A stretch of 64,000 nt of DNA, taken from contig CP128433.1 of assembly GCA_032615215.1 (NCBI GenBank), forward strand, positions 2,997,501-3,061,500, written 5' to 3'. The notes under the pieces are model-generated. The model was not told the DNA's origin and did no database searches. It worked only from the letters and a program-made list of their open reading frames with translations. Both the position numbers and the translations under genes were made by a program. The DNA is from Microbulbifer sp. MKSA007. Lineage in GTDB: Bacteria > Pseudomonadota > Gammaproteobacteria > Pseudomonadales > Cellvibrionaceae. Shown piece after piece: positions 8,972 to 17,625 of this stretch (its first letter is position 1; the number at the start of each line of letters is the position of its first letter).

Positions 8972-10141
8972 GTGGCGGACAGCTCCCTTTTCCAATCATT
9001 CTTCTTGATCTTTAGTGGCGCAGCAATTGTTGCCTCACTGGCTCTTTTTGGACGACAACCGCTTCTGGTCGCTTACATCGCTCTCGGTGTTTTACTCGGC
9101 CCATCCGGCTTTGCAGTAATCGACAACCTGCGACTTCTATCTGATATGTCCAGCGTTGGGATTATCTTCCTGCTCTTCCTGTTGGGGCTGGACATGCAAC
9201 CTCAAGCGCTGGTAGCTGTATTGCGCAAAGCTACATTTGTGGGGGTTGTAAGCTGTGCAATCTTCCTCGGCCTTGGCTTTGGCATAGGCTTGCTGTTTGG
9301 ATTTACTACCGTTGAATCCTGGGTAATTGGCATGGCGCTGATGTTCTCTAGCACCATTATCGGTATCAAACTGCTTCCCACGACCGTACTTCACCACAAG
9401 CACCTGGGTGAACTTATGGTGGGACTTCTTCTTTTTCAGGACTTTGTGGCAATAGTCTGCCTAATGGTACTGCTGAGTGATAACACCGGTGACGAACAGA
9501 TCTGGCAATTGGCTCTCTCCTTTGGATCGCTGCCACTGCTAATACTTTTTGCTTGGCTAATAGTAAAATATATTTTATTGCCACTTTTTACCCGCTTTGA
9601 CCGCTTCCACGAATACGTATTCTTAATGGCACTTGGATGGTGCATGGGAATGGCAGAGCTGGCGGAAGTTGTTGGCCTTTCAAGAGAGATCGGCGCATTT
9701 ATTGGTGGTATCACGCTGGCTGCCAGCCGGATTTCACAGTACATCGCCCTCAGCCTTAAACCTCTGCGAGACTTCTTCCTGATCCTGTTCTTTTTCAGCC
9801 TCGGAGCGCAATTCAAGCTGGCCATGCTGCCCGAAATTCTACTTCCTGCCCTGGTCACAGCCGCCGCAGTTCTGGTAATAAAACCCGTTGTATTTCACTT
9901 CCTGCTTGGAAATCGCAGTGAGCACAAAGTGCTCTCGTGGGATATTGGATTTCGACTTGGGCAAATTAGTGAATTTTCCCTGTTAATCGCTCTGCTCGCT
10001 TATACGCAAAACCTGATTGGCAGCGCAGCATCACATTTAATCCAGGCAACCGCGATTCTTACATTCCTGGTGTCGTCTTACATTGTTGTGATGAACTTTC
10101 CCAACCCCATTGCAATCAAGGATGAGCTGAGAAGAGACTAA
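8972..10141 (+). CDS. CPA2-type cation:proton antiporter, membrane domain only
   Basis: A 389-residue polytopic inner-membrane protein with about 12 hydrophobic segments, of the Kef/NapA-like monovalent cation:proton antiporter family. Recognisable blocks are GVLLGPSGF, LFLLGLDM, MFSSTIIGIKLL, LLFQDFVAIVCL (carrying the conserved Asp) and REIGAFIGGITLA. The protein ends after the transport domain without the C-terminal RCK nucleotide-binding module of KefB/KefC. The start codon is GTG at 8972, preceded by AAGGA with good spacing. It follows the Lrp gene after about 96 bases. The ion (Na+ or K+) cannot be assigned. Confidence 0.88.
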   Translation: MADSSLFQSFFLIFSGAAIVASLALFGRQPLLVAYIALGVLLGPSGFAVIDNLRLLSDMSSVGIIFLLFLLGLDMQPQALVAVLRKATFVGVVSCAIFLGLGFGIGLLFGFTTVESWVIGMALMFSSTIIGIKLLPTTVLHHKHLGELMVGLLLFQDFVAIVCLMVLLSDNTGDEQIWQLALSFGSLPLLILFAWLIVKYILLPLFTRFDRFHEYVFLMALGWCMGMAELAEVVGLSREIGAFIGGITLAASRISQYIALSLKPLRDFFLILFFFSLGAQFKLAMLPEILLPALVTAAAVLVIKPVVFHFLLGNRSEHKVLSWDIGFRLGQISEFSLLIALLAYTQNLIGSAASHLIQATAILTFLVSSYIVVMNFPNPIAIKDELRRD

Positions 10142-10210
10142 ACCTCTTAGCCTCTTCCAATAGAGCAGTTAAGTTAACCACCAGAATCAACCACAGTGAC
10201 AAACAGTCGA

Positions 10211-11014
10211 TCAAAGCTTAAACACTCTCTCTGCATTCTTATACAAGAAGAGTTCCGCAACCTCATCATCCAAATCCAGAAGGTGCATTTCCTTTAAGCA
10301 CATCTCCGGTGTCAGCATGGGATAATTAGTCCCGAACATCACCTTATTCTTACCGTGAGACTTGATAAATGAAACCAACTCTCGGGGGTATCTTTTTGGC
10401 TTATAAGCAGAAGTATCTATGTAGACATTGGGAAACTTGGTCGCAAAAGCAATCATTTCATTGTGCCAAGGATACCCAATATGGCCGCAGACAATCTTTA
10501 GATCGGGAAAATCGAGAGCAATCCGCTCAATATGGGCAGGACGGCCAGAATCAGAGCTACGCAACGGCCCGGTAAGGCCCACTTGCAAACAAACTGGCAC
10601 ACCCAGCTCAACACAAGCCGCATATAGCGGATAATACAAAGGGTGAGTACAAGGCAACTCCCAGAGCCACTGCACAATGCGCAGCCCTTTAAAGTCATGT
10701 TCCAAAACGTACTTGCGCAGGGTTTGCACAGCCTCTACTGGCTTTCGCAAGTCCACTGATGCCAGACCGCAAAACCTGTCAGGATGAGTTAAAGTAAGAT
10801 CCAGTACTTCATCGTTGCTAATCAAGGCCCCGCTCGGCCCATGCCAAGCAGAAATCAATGCCTTGGACACATCTGCCATATCCATAGCTGACAGGGTCCA
10901 CTCAAGGGGCACTTCTTTAAAATCCTGCCCCATCCAGCGCTTCAAAGTATCAAAGAAAGGTTCAGCAAGAAAACGTTCTGTAGGATGCTGGGCCCAAACA
11001 TCAATCACTTTCAT
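10211..11014 (-). CDS. Amidohydrolase-2 family protein
   Basis: The 267-residue protein has the TIM-barrel layout of amidohydrolase 2/ACMSD-like enzymes, which hydrolyse or decarboxylate aromatic and related compounds. Visible blocks are FKGLRIVQWLWE, GVPVCLQVGLTG, LKIVCGHIGYPWHNE and KVMFGTNYPML with the usual GTNYP near the end. The N-terminal metal-binding HxH of the superfamily is replaced by VWAQHP, so the metal site is altered; I recall a subfamily with this VWAQHPT start. GGGAG precedes the ATG by about eight bases. It is convergent with the antiporter gene. The substrate is unknown. Confidence 0.8.
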   Translation of the reverse strand: MKVIDVWAQHPTERFLAEPFFDTLKRWMGQDFKEVPLEWTLSAMDMADVSKALISAWHGPSGALISNDEVLDLTLTHPDRFCGLASVDLRKPVEAVQTLRKYVLEHDFKGLRIVQWLWELPCTHPLYYPLYAACVELGVPVCLQVGLTGPLRSSDSGRPAHIERIALDFPDLKIVCGHIGYPWHNEMIAFATKFPNVYIDTSAYKPKRYPRELVSFIKSHGKNKVMFGTNYPMLTPEMCLKEMHLLDLDDEVAELFLYKNAERVFKL

Positions 11015-11141
11015 GCTAGCAACTCCCTGCTATTGAAATCCTTAACCGGGAAGGAGAAGCACTTATCCCCCCTCTATTCTCTGGTAACACAAGTATTGCC
11101 AGTGAACAGCTACACCCTTTTAAAGAAGTGTTATTGACTAC

Positions 11142-11789
11142 CTACTTGAGAGGCATCGCCACACTACTAAAGAAATCTCTTTCCTTAGAGAAGGAAAACG
11201 CTAAAGAGGTAACTTTGCCCATAACCCTATCACGGTCAACCAAGCCCCAATATCTCGAATCCAAGCTATCGTTGCGATGATCTCCCATGACAAAGTACTT
11301 ACCTTCAGGGATCTCAATAGTCTTCCCAATGTATGGCAATGTCTTATTACCACTAAGCTTGAACTGATGCTCCCTGCCATCAATGACTTCCCTACCCAGG
11401 ATGTCCGAGCCCACCCCACTTTCCAGGCGATACTCAAGCTGAGCTCCATTAACAAACACATTCGCCCCTTCAATACGTAAGCTATCATCAGGGACGCCTA
11501 TTACACGCTTAACATATAGTTGATCAGTGTGAGGTGGCAAAAAGGTAATAACATCTCCTCTGGAAGGATTCCCCCATTGAGCAACCTGCTTATTGAAGAA
11601 AAATAAAGTTGGCCCATAACTCGTCTTATCTACCCACAAAAAGTCACCAGGATGAATAGTAGGCTCCATAGACCCACTTGGTACTGGAGACCAGTCGGCA
11701 TACGCTGACTTGAAAAAGTACATAAGAAATAGAAACAATATTGCACCGCGGTTGTTTCTTACCGCACTCTTAAAACTATACCTGCTCAT
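11142..11789 (-). CDS. lepB: Signal peptidase I
   Basis: A 215-residue membrane-anchored serine protease that removes signal peptides on the periplasmic face. One N-terminal membrane segment (about residues 15-30) is followed by the catalytic boxes: S40 in PSGSMEPTI is the nucleophile, K94 in YVKRVIG is the general base, and MGDHRNDSLDSRYWG at 168-182 is box E. The protein is short compared with E. coli LepB (324 residues), with one rather than two membrane anchors, and it stands alone without rnc or lepA. It is probably a secondary, accessory signal peptidase. The start ATG at 11789 gives MSRYSFKS. Confidence 0.92.
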   Translation of the reverse strand: MSRYSFKSAVRNNRGAILFLFLMYFFKSAYADWSPVPSGSMEPTIHPGDFLWVDKTSYGPTLFFFNKQVAQWGNPSRGDVITFLPPHTDQLYVKRVIGVPDDSLRIEGANVFVNGAQLEYRLESGVGSDILGREVIDGREHQFKLSGNKTLPYIGKTIEIPEGKYFVMGDHRNDSLDSRYWGLVDRDRVMGKVTSLAFSFSKERDFFSSVAMPLK

Positions 11790-11800
11790 TCCCTAAACTC

Positions 11801-12000
11801 CTTTCCCAGGGTAACGCACCACTTAAAACTGATCACTCAGAAGTAACAGAACCTCTGAAAACTAAAAAATCAGCCTTTAGATTTCATTAGGTGGGACATT
11901 ACCCTTATCAGAACGTTCGAAAAGGATCACCCTATTTGCAGCACATCCGTACCAAAAAAGGGAGCCATAAATATCAAAGGGCACTCGTATTACACGGTGT
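11801..12000. repeat. Dispersed repeat, copy 1 (paired with 13871-13980)
   Basis: Two blocks recur about 2 kb away. AACGCACCACTTAAAACTGA near 11813-11832 matches 13886-13904 with a few changes. GCACATCCGTACC followed by GGGAGCCATAAAT at about 11941-11973 matches 13919-13953. The second block runs into the 3' end of the LysR gene. The other copy contains a recognisable DUF885-like gene end, so both may be decayed copies of the same segment. Confidence 0.55.
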
Positions 12001-12912
12001 TTATAAACTCGGATAAAGCTCCAAAATCTTTTCCCTTAGCCAGCGATGAGCTGGATTTGTTGTCTGCGACTTATGCCAGGTGAGCTGAAGTACTACCTTT
12101 GGAAATGCCATTGGCAGTTTGAGCATACGTATGGGAAGCTCTTTATAATAGCTTGAAATCATCATTCTTGCTGGTACAACGCCAATTAAATCGGTTGTGC
12201 AAACCACATAGGGGAAAGACGAGAGGTGTGGGACTCGTAAACAAATATTACGCTGTAACTTTCTGGGCCTGGCTAGCCTTTCCATTGGAGAGCCCATAGG
12301 GTTTCCTCTTAATAGGGATACTTGTGGCAGCGATTGGAATTTTTTTTCACTGATTGTCTCACCCACATTTTTATTATGTTTGCTGACAATAATCACAAGC
12401 TCTTCTTCTGCGATAGGCTGGTTAACATAGCTGGGGGAATTGACTGGTAGGTAGTCAATGATTAGGTCTACTTCCCCATTACTCACCATTCTGGCTGTCA
12501 TTTCTGACTCATCGGGGAGTACAGTAAGCCTTATGCCGGGTGCAAATTCTCGAAGCCATTTACAGAAGCCGGGGATCATCAGAGTTTCCACCACATCGGG
12601 CATAACGACGGAGAATTCCTGCTCTGCTTTCCGGTAATCAAAAGACGTTTGCTGGAAGCCTGAACGGACGGTGTTGAGTGCCTGGTGAATAGAGGGGTGC
12701 AGTACCAGTGCGCGTTCAGTGGGGCGCAATCCCCTAGCGGTCCGTATAAAAAGCTCATCTTCATAAGTAGCTCTCAACCGCTTGAGGGCAGCACTAACGG
12801 CCGGTTGGCTCATATGCAGTTTTACTGCAGCTCTGGTCAGGTTTCGCTCAATCATAAGTGCTTCAAAAACGGGAAGCAGATTTAAATCCAGTGATCTAAG
12901 GTGCGTAGACAT
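12001..12912 (-). CDS. LysR family transcriptional regulator
   Basis: A 303-residue LysR-type regulator starting at MSTHLRSLDLNLLPVFEAL; a second ATG two codons upstream is also possible. The winged helix-turn-helix covers about residues 8-67 (NLTRAAVKLHMSQPAVSAAL, KRLRATYEDELFIR). The effector-binding domain follows, with the NodD/SyrM-like phrase VPHLSSFPYVVCTTDLIGVVP. It is divergent from the fatty-acid-hydroxylase-type gene, with 113 bases between them, so that gene is the likely target. The AT-rich palindromic AATAATTATTTATT lies in the gap, but I cannot assign an operator. Its 3' end overlaps a dispersed repeat. Confidence 0.92.
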   Translation of the reverse strand: MSTHLRSLDLNLLPVFEALMIERNLTRAAVKLHMSQPAVSAALKRLRATYEDELFIRTARGLRPTERALVLHPSIHQALNTVRSGFQQTSFDYRKAEQEFSVVMPDVVETLMIPGFCKWLREFAPGIRLTVLPDESEMTARMVSNGEVDLIIDYLPVNSPSYVNQPIAEEELVIIVSKHNKNVGETISEKKFQSLPQVSLLRGNPMGSPMERLARPRKLQRNICLRVPHLSSFPYVVCTTDLIGVVPARMMISSYYKELPIRMLKLPMAFPKVVLQLTWHKSQTTNPAHRWLREKILELYPSL

Positions 12913-13031
12913 TATCAACCTGATGAATAATGCATTTAATAATTATTTATTAGACGATACATGATGTCCCTGATTATATTTATCGTCAATAGCATGAAAA
13001 ACCGTAAATACTATAAAAAGTCAGGTGAAAT

Positions 13032-13718
13032 ATGTCGAACATGCATGATACGGCGGCTTTCAGAGAGCAATATAGAGCCTATGCCCAAAGCCGCTATAGC
13101 GGCTGGTTCCATTTAGGGAGTATTCTACTGATCAGCCTAATCGGTGCTATTTACTGTAGTTTTCAGATAAGTGAGCTGAGGGCGCATGAACTGCTAATAA
13201 TTCCACTGGGAATTCTTGCTTACAACGCTGTAGAGTATGCCGCCCATCGCTGGTCTGGGCATAATAAGTTGAGATTTACCAAACTGTTTTACAAGAGGCA
13301 TACTGGCGATCACCACAGTTTCTTTTCTGCACCTTTGCTGTCTTTTGAATCAACTCGTGATTGGCGTATAGTACTGTTTCCAATCTATCTAACAGCTGTT
13401 ATCACTTTTATTCTGGCACCACTTTGTGGTTTTTTTCTATCCTGGGTGGCTTCAGGTAATATGGGATATATCACAGCAGCAACCATGATATTAAATCACC
13501 TGGCTTATGAGCTAATGCATATCGGTTATCACCAGCCCAAGAGTCACTGGTTTCATAAAGTGCCAGTGTTTCGTGAGTTAGCCCACTTACACAGAATTCA
13601 TCATCACCGTAAACTAATGAAAATTTATAATTTCAATTTAACTTTTCCGCTATTCGATCTTTTATTAGGCACTTTCTATTGGGAGCCGCAGGATTCCTTT
13701 GACGATTTTCGCGACTGA
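13032..13718 (+). CDS. Fatty acid hydroxylase / sterol desaturase superfamily membrane enzyme
   Basis: A 228-residue integral membrane di-iron enzyme. Its eight-histidine motif set is visible as HRWSGH near residue 73, HTGDHH near 96, HIGYH near 168 and HRIHHH near 191, separated by two pairs of hydrophobic segments. Family members hydroxylate or desaturate lipids, sterols and carotenoids. This one is compact and ends shortly after the last helix. The divergent LysR gene probably regulates it. The lipid substrate cannot be read from the sequence. Confidence 0.85.
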   Translation: MSNMHDTAAFREQYRAYAQSRYSGWFHLGSILLISLIGAIYCSFQISELRAHELLIIPLGILAYNAVEYAAHRWSGHNKLRFTKLFYKRHTGDHHSFFSAPLLSFESTRDWRIVLFPIYLTAVITFILAPLCGFFLSWVASGNMGYITAATMILNHLAYELMHIGYHQPKSHWFHKVPVFRELAHLHRIHHHRKLMKIYNFNLTFPLFDLLLGTFYWEPQDSFDDFRD

Positions 13719-13762
13719 TAGTTTGTAGATTACTTGTACCTTATTACGCACTAGGTTCTGCC

Positions 13763-13880
13763 TTTGATCTTGATCTTCTTCCTGTAATCTTGCCAGCATT
13801 AACTCTCGGATAATTGGCACTGGCGCATTACCAAAACTTAGAAACTCCTCATGGAAGACCTTGAGATCAAACTTTTCCCC
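13763..13880 (-). pseudogene. C-terminal remnant of a DUF885 family protein
   Basis: In the minus-strand frame, KFDLKVFHEEFLSFGNAPVP followed by IIRELMLARLQ matches the conserved C-terminus of DUF885 proteins (FDLxxFHxxxLxxGxxPLxxLE). Just upstream in the same frame is RCPGE, which looks like the PGQ block of the family with the intervening part deleted. No start codon or N-terminal 500 residues are present, so this is a gene relic. It overlaps the repeated segment at 13871-13980. Confidence 0.55.
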
Positions 13881-13980
13881 AGGACAACGCACCACTAAAC
13901 TGATTGCTCTATTTAAAGCACATCCGTACCAGAAAAAAGGGAGCCATAAATACCAAAAGGACAATTACATTATACAGCGT
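13871..13980. repeat. Dispersed repeat, copy 2 (paired with 11801-12000)
   Basis: Shares ACAACGCACCACTAAACTGA and GCACATCCGTACCAG followed by GGGAGCCATAAATACC with the first copy. The two blocks are closer together here because copy 1 has extra sequence between them. The stretch 13981-14066 shows nothing else. Confidence 0.55.
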
Positions 13981-14066
13981 TGACTTGGCCAGCATTCTTA
14001 TACCAGCCAAGAAATTCAACAATAAAATCTGAGAAACTAAGAGCTGTGATAATTAAGCATTGAGTT

Positions 14067-14118
14067 GCCTCCTACACTGGACAGAACACCTCACCAAAAG
14101 GTGTTCCGCCTTGTAGGC
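14067..14118. other. Imperfect two-part palindrome after the PH-like gene
   Basis: GAACACCT (14084-14091) is exactly inverted as AGGTGTTC (14099-14106) around a seven-base loop. Outside it CCTACA (14071-14076) is inverted as TGTAGG (14112-14117), with unpaired bases between. It could be a terminator for the minus-strand genes, or an attC-like cassette end; there is no T run. Confidence 0.4.
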
Positions 14119-14155
14119 TTATCCAGCAATAGAGGGACCATAGAAGCTCGTACCA

Positions 14156-14629
14156 CTATGTATAGGCAACATTCACATCAAAGCGATTGGTAATAAACTC
14201 GGAAAGTTGCTTAACTGAACAATTTGACTGCTTGATCGTAAACTCTTCTGCAATTTTCCGCGGATACTTAACCTTCATCCTTTGATCTTTTTCTGAGCTA
14301 TATTGAAACGTTATTTTCTCTACCTTATCAAGGTCTACAGTCTTCTTTATAAAGACTCCGGTATAAACCGTTAGTGTATTTCCATTAATTTCTGCAAGTG
14401 GAAGTAATCGTATCAAAGAAAGGTATATATAAACGATAACACCTAAAGAACCTAAAATCACAAAAGTCCAAAAGGTAAGATCTGACTCACCACTCTCGGC
14501 TGAAGAGCCAAACATACGCGTAAAGATAAGAGCAACTAGTAATGCAATACCTATAACACCAAGATTGACAGTTAAGATTTTTTTGGCAGACTCACGTGAA
14601 CTGAGTCCATTTCTATAAATTTTTTCCAT
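14156..14629 (-). CDS. Membrane protein with a PH-like C-terminal domain, function unknown
   Basis: From ATG 14629 (AGAGGG just upstream) the product has about 157 residues. Two membrane segments (about residues 20-40 and 55-75) are followed by a beta-rich stretch (LPLAEINGNTLTVYTGVFIK, then VDLDKVEKITFQYSS) that looks like a bacterial PH/DUF304-type domain. A longer frame to 14758 exists but adds an extra hydrophobic region without a clear ribosome site. It is the last gene of a minus-strand run of small unrecognised genes. A second protein of the same layout lies at 16390-16848. Function unknown. Confidence 0.55.
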   Translation of the reverse strand: MEKIYRNGLSSRESAKKILTVNLGVIGIALLVALIFTRMFGSSAESGESDLTFWTFVILGSLGVIVYIYLSLIRLLPLAEINGNTLTVYTGVFIKKTVDLDKVEKITFQYSSEKDQRMKVKYPRKIAEEFTIKQSNCSVKQLSEFITNRFDVNVAYT

Positions 14630-14767
14630 ACATCCCTCTAAAATCATTCCGTTACTTACTAAAGGCATCCACCAATTATACATGCCCAAAACCAGTATCA
14701 GTAGTGGCAGCCACCCCCAAAAAATATCAACAGAACGAATGAAGCTGCCAACCAGCAAAGTAAGGGC

Positions 14768-15346
14768 TTAAGAGGGAACTTCTATTTCCCGGAGGGTCCT
14801 ATTAACAGCATCAGTTTTATCCAATAAGGACAACATCTTATAATCAGATACATCCCCTTTCTCCAAGCCCTTCTCTCGAACTTCAAGTGGAGCTGACCGC
14901 TTCAAAGGCGCAGGGATATCCAGATATTCAATATCCCGTCTTTGCATAGATTCTAAACAATCAACATCAGGACTAACGCTCTGCTCAATATCAGCAAAGG
15001 GATCACTCAGTGGCATTGCCGCAGGAACTGCCGGGCTAGCAAAGCTGATCTTCCTTTGCAGCATTTCAGCCTCTGACTGGATGGATGCTATCCGCTGCTC
15101 CATAATTGACTCAAATTGAGAAAACCTTTCTTTTTGATGGGTAATCTCTAACTGTAGGACTTTAATTTCCTTTTTGTGGATCAGATTGGAAATCATCCAG
15201 GATAACGCAACCCCGCCACTTAGTAACGCAAAATAAATACCTACAATATATTCCCAGTTATTAACAACACTCTTGCCTATAAATGTTATTAACTCTTCAT
15301 CTGTCACGTATAGCACTCCATTTCTACACAACTCTTTATCAAGCAA
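14768..15346 (-). CDS. Single-pass membrane protein with coiled coil, unrecognised
   Basis: The 192-residue product has one membrane segment at about residues 30-52 (YIVGIYFALLSGGVALSWMI). A heptad-like coiled coil of about 45 residues follows (KEIKVLQLEITHQKERFSQF), then a proline- and serine-containing acidic tail. The region after the membrane segment is likely cytoplasmic and may mediate dimerisation. I do not recognise the family. It directly precedes the PH-like membrane gene on the same strand and could form a unit with it. Confidence 0.5.
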   Translation of the reverse strand: MLDKELCRNGVLYVTDEELITFIGKSVVNNWEYIVGIYFALLSGGVALSWMISNLIHKKEIKVLQLEITHQKERFSQFESIMEQRIASIQSEAEMLQRKISFASPAVPAAMPLSDPFADIEQSVSPDVDCLESMQRRDIEYLDIPAPLKRSAPLEVREKGLEKGDVSDYKMLSLLDKTDAVNRTLREIEVPS

Positions 15347-15438
15347 ATACAGCTAAGGGCCTTTAGCTCCACTCCCCCTTGAGAGATTAAGTTTACAGCG
15401 GTAGTTGACTCAACCCTGCAGTTCGGCACCTAAATCCA

Positions 15439-15696
15439 TTAGCCATTTACTCTTATCACCTTATCAATATGAGGCCTTGCCGATAAAATTTCTTTTACTA
15501 ACTTGTATTGGCTCCGCCACTGATCTGATTCTTTAAAAAATACCACTCCCGGCATATGAGCCTCACTCTCGCAAAAATCGGAAGCGTCAACTGAGTCTTC
15601 ACATTGATGGAGCTTACAAAGGTAGGCAAGAAGTCTCTCAGTTGAAAGCTGCTCAAGTTCCTCTAAGCTAAGCAGCTTAACATATCTAGGCATCAT
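15439..15696 (-). CDS. Small soluble protein, unrecognised
   Basis: An 85-residue soluble protein beginning MMPRYVKLLSLEELEQLSTE. The first half is helical (LSLEELEQLSTERLLAYLCK), followed by an acidic loop with two cysteines and a lysine-rich end. Its size, orientation and neighbours fit the surrounding minus-strand accessory genes. The ribosome site is weak (GGGCGATGA). It might be an immunity or antitoxin-type protein, but nothing specific supports this. Confidence 0.45.
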   Translation of the reverse strand: MMPRYVKLLSLEELEQLSTERLLAYLCKLHQCEDSVDASDFCESEAHMPGVVFFKESDQWRSQYKLVKEILSARPHIDKVIRVNG

Positions 15697-15783
15697 TCAT
15701 CGCCCCCACACCCGCTCTATTGATCATTCCTTAATCGCTCTCACAAATGATAGAAACAGCAAAGAGGCTCGTCTGACCACGAC

Positions 15784-16278
15784 TTATCTGCTGCTTTTAC
15801 CTATAGCGATGAAACGCCCTTCATAGGCATAATCTATAACTTCTAATGCTCCAAACTCACCTGAAAGACTCTCACCCTTCAAGTTCCACCTCCAGCCCTC
15901 TTTCTGCCAATCATAAATATCTTCATCTTCGCAAGAAATCACTTGATCTTTGATCTGAAGCTTTTGGCAATAACCGGAAGCACTCCATAAGTGATGTTTT
16001 GACGGCATCAGATATCTATTTTCTCGTGTAAGCAAAAGAAATGCTCTTACCTCGCCCCTATCCTTTAAAATCAAATACGAGTGCCCCCAATAGCCATCAA
16101 AGCCACTATCTATAATTACAAAGCGATTTTCTTTCAGCTCACCTATGTCGAACCTTATCAAATGCTCACCAGCATTGGCAGGCATACTCCACGATTCTAT
16201 TAGTGGCTTAAAGCTGAAACCAAAACCAACAAGAAGTAGAGATATCACTAAAGCAACTAAAACCCTCTTCCTACACAT
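15784..16278 (-). CDS. Exported or membrane-anchored protein, unrecognised
   Basis: Starting at ATG 16278, preceded by GGGAG, the 164-residue product has a basic N-terminus (MCRKR) and a hydrophobic segment (VLVALVISLLLVGFGFSF), a signal anchor or signal peptide. The rest is beta-rich and contains two cysteines (SGYC and VISCEDED), so it probably folds in the periplasm. IDSGFDGYWGHSYLIL and WRWNLKGE are distinctive phrases. I do not recognise the family. It lies in the minus-strand run of small genes. Confidence 0.5.
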   Translation of the reverse strand: MCRKRVLVALVISLLLVGFGFSFKPLIESWSMPANAGEHLIRFDIGELKENRFVIIDSGFDGYWGHSYLILKDRGEVRAFLLLTRENRYLMPSKHHLWSASGYCQKLQIKDQVISCEDEDIYDWQKEGWRWNLKGESLSGEFGALEVIDYAYEGRFIAIGKSSR

Positions 16279-16389
16279 GGAGGCTCCCTCTCCCAAGAAC
16301 CAACAACACTACTTACAAAAGGCACGGGAATCATTCGAAGCTTCCCGACCATCTAACCCATCCTTGTTAAACACATAGCAGAACCTGTG

Positions 16390-16848
16390 CTAGACCTCCC
16401 TAGCACGATCAACCCTATCGATTAAATCTACAACAATAGGACTTTTAGAGAAAAAGTTAAGCCTCATTGGGGGAATAAAAGCCAACTCCTTTCCAATATC
16501 CCCCTCCGTGCGCACTTGCAAAACAATTCTCTCGGGCGCGTTCATTTGCGCATAGTTGACATTAATAATATCTTTAAGCTGAACTCTTTGCCGCTTACTC
16601 CCTTTTTGAAAGAGCAATGATTCTCCCTCATCGTATACTTCATCAGCCAAACTCCACAACAGCTTTTTAAAAAAGAAAAAGCCAAATACAGCCATAAAAA
16701 TCGGCATGACTAAAAACATAAACGAATCTTTAACTGCACCTCCAGATATAGAGGCAGCCACAAAAAGCACCAAGAAACCAAACCATATACTTGGAAAAAT
16801 TTTCTTAAAATAGAATGTAGATCCTGATATCTTCTTCATGTTTCCCAT
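16390..16848 (-). CDS. Membrane protein with PH-like domain, function unknown
   Basis: About 152 residues from the ATG at 16848; an ATG three codons later (16839) with GGGAAAC before it is equally possible. Two membrane segments (FPSIWFGFLVLFVAA and FLVMPIFMAVFGFFFF) are followed by a beta-rich domain (ESLLFQKGSKRQRVQLKDI, then INVNYAQ and ERIVLQVR) of PH/DUF304 appearance. The layout is the same as the protein at 14156-14629. The longer frame to 16917 has a polar, non-conserved start. Function unknown. Confidence 0.5.
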   Translation of the reverse strand: MGNMKKISGSTFYFKKIFPSIWFGFLVLFVAASISGGAVKDSFMFLVMPIFMAVFGFFFFKKLLWSLADEVYDEGESLLFQKGSKRQRVQLKDIINVNYAQMNAPERIVLQVRTEGDIGKELAFIPPMRLNFFSKSPIVVDLIDRVDRAREV

Positions 16849-16994
16849 ATTACTCAACGCGCATTTAACTCTAAACATTATCTTTCGGTGTGGATTACGC
16901 CGTCTCCCAGCGAGCACTCACATTCCACTTAACCTCAGACAAGCCCATTTAATATTACAGGAATTTATCGTGATAAACTCTAGCAACCAAACAA

Positions 16995-17243
16995 CTACAA
17001 ATTCCACAAGGAAGTTATACAAACCTTATCATTATTACGCTTCAATCGATACAGATGATTTATCATTCGCCTCAAAAGTAAAAATAACGTGAGACATACA
17101 AGCAAAACAGCAAGTCTCAGAATAAGCTCATCCACCCCTACAACCACGCTCATACCATCGGGAGAAAATTGAAAGATTCCAACAGCTTGGCTAATGCCAA
17201 ATAAACCTATAGCGGCACGTATAACTCTAATTATAATTATCAT
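16995..17243 (-). CDS. Small two-helix membrane protein, unrecognised
   Basis: An 82-residue protein with two hydrophobic segments (about residues 5-24 and 40-58) and a basic C-terminal tail rich in Arg, Lys and Asn. The start at 17243 has GGATGGTGAG immediately upstream. No family is recognised. It lies in the same-strand run of small genes. Confidence 0.4.
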   Translation of the reverse strand: MIIIIRVIRAAIGLFGISQAVGIFQFSPDGMSVVVGVDELILRLAVLLVCLTLFLLLRRMINHLYRLKRNNDKVCITSLWNL

Positions 17244-17276
17244 CTCACCATCCGATAGCTACCAAACAATATCCAA

Positions 17277-17571
17277 TCAAAAAATAAGATCCCTATCGCA
17301 GCCAAACCAATAACTGAACTCTTCTAATAACACCTGCTGAATATCTTCTATCGTTTCAGTTTCATGTAGGCGGTGGTAATATTGTCCCAACTTCTGACTC
17401 ATATTCATCTTGATTTATCCCGAAGTTGATACCTTCTATATCATTTTCAAACAGTATTCTGGAAATACAATAGTAAAGTTTTTCATACCTGCCCGATATA
17501 GTTCGCTTATCTACTCTCATACTTATGCAGTTATTGGCTCTCTGATTCCTGCGCATGCTCACACAAACCAC
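17277..17571 (-). pseudogene. Small soluble protein gene broken by a frameshift
   Basis: The first frame runs from 17571 (or the ATG at 17520) and ends GINQDEYESEVGTILPPPT. In an adjacent frame the sequence continues from the same point as HRLHETETIEDIQQVLLEEF and SYWFGCDRDLIF, then a stop at 17277. The joined product (about 85 residues from ATG 17520) matches a widespread but uncharacterised bacterial protein type with DEYDPEVGTILPRL followed by an EF..WF end. The shift lies near 17370-17380, in a run of CC dinucleotides. This is either a real mutation or a sequencing slip. Confidence 0.55.
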
Positions 17572-17625
17572 GTCGCACCTGCCATATCTATTTATTTATA
17601 ATTGTCACCTCAGTGACTATATCGA

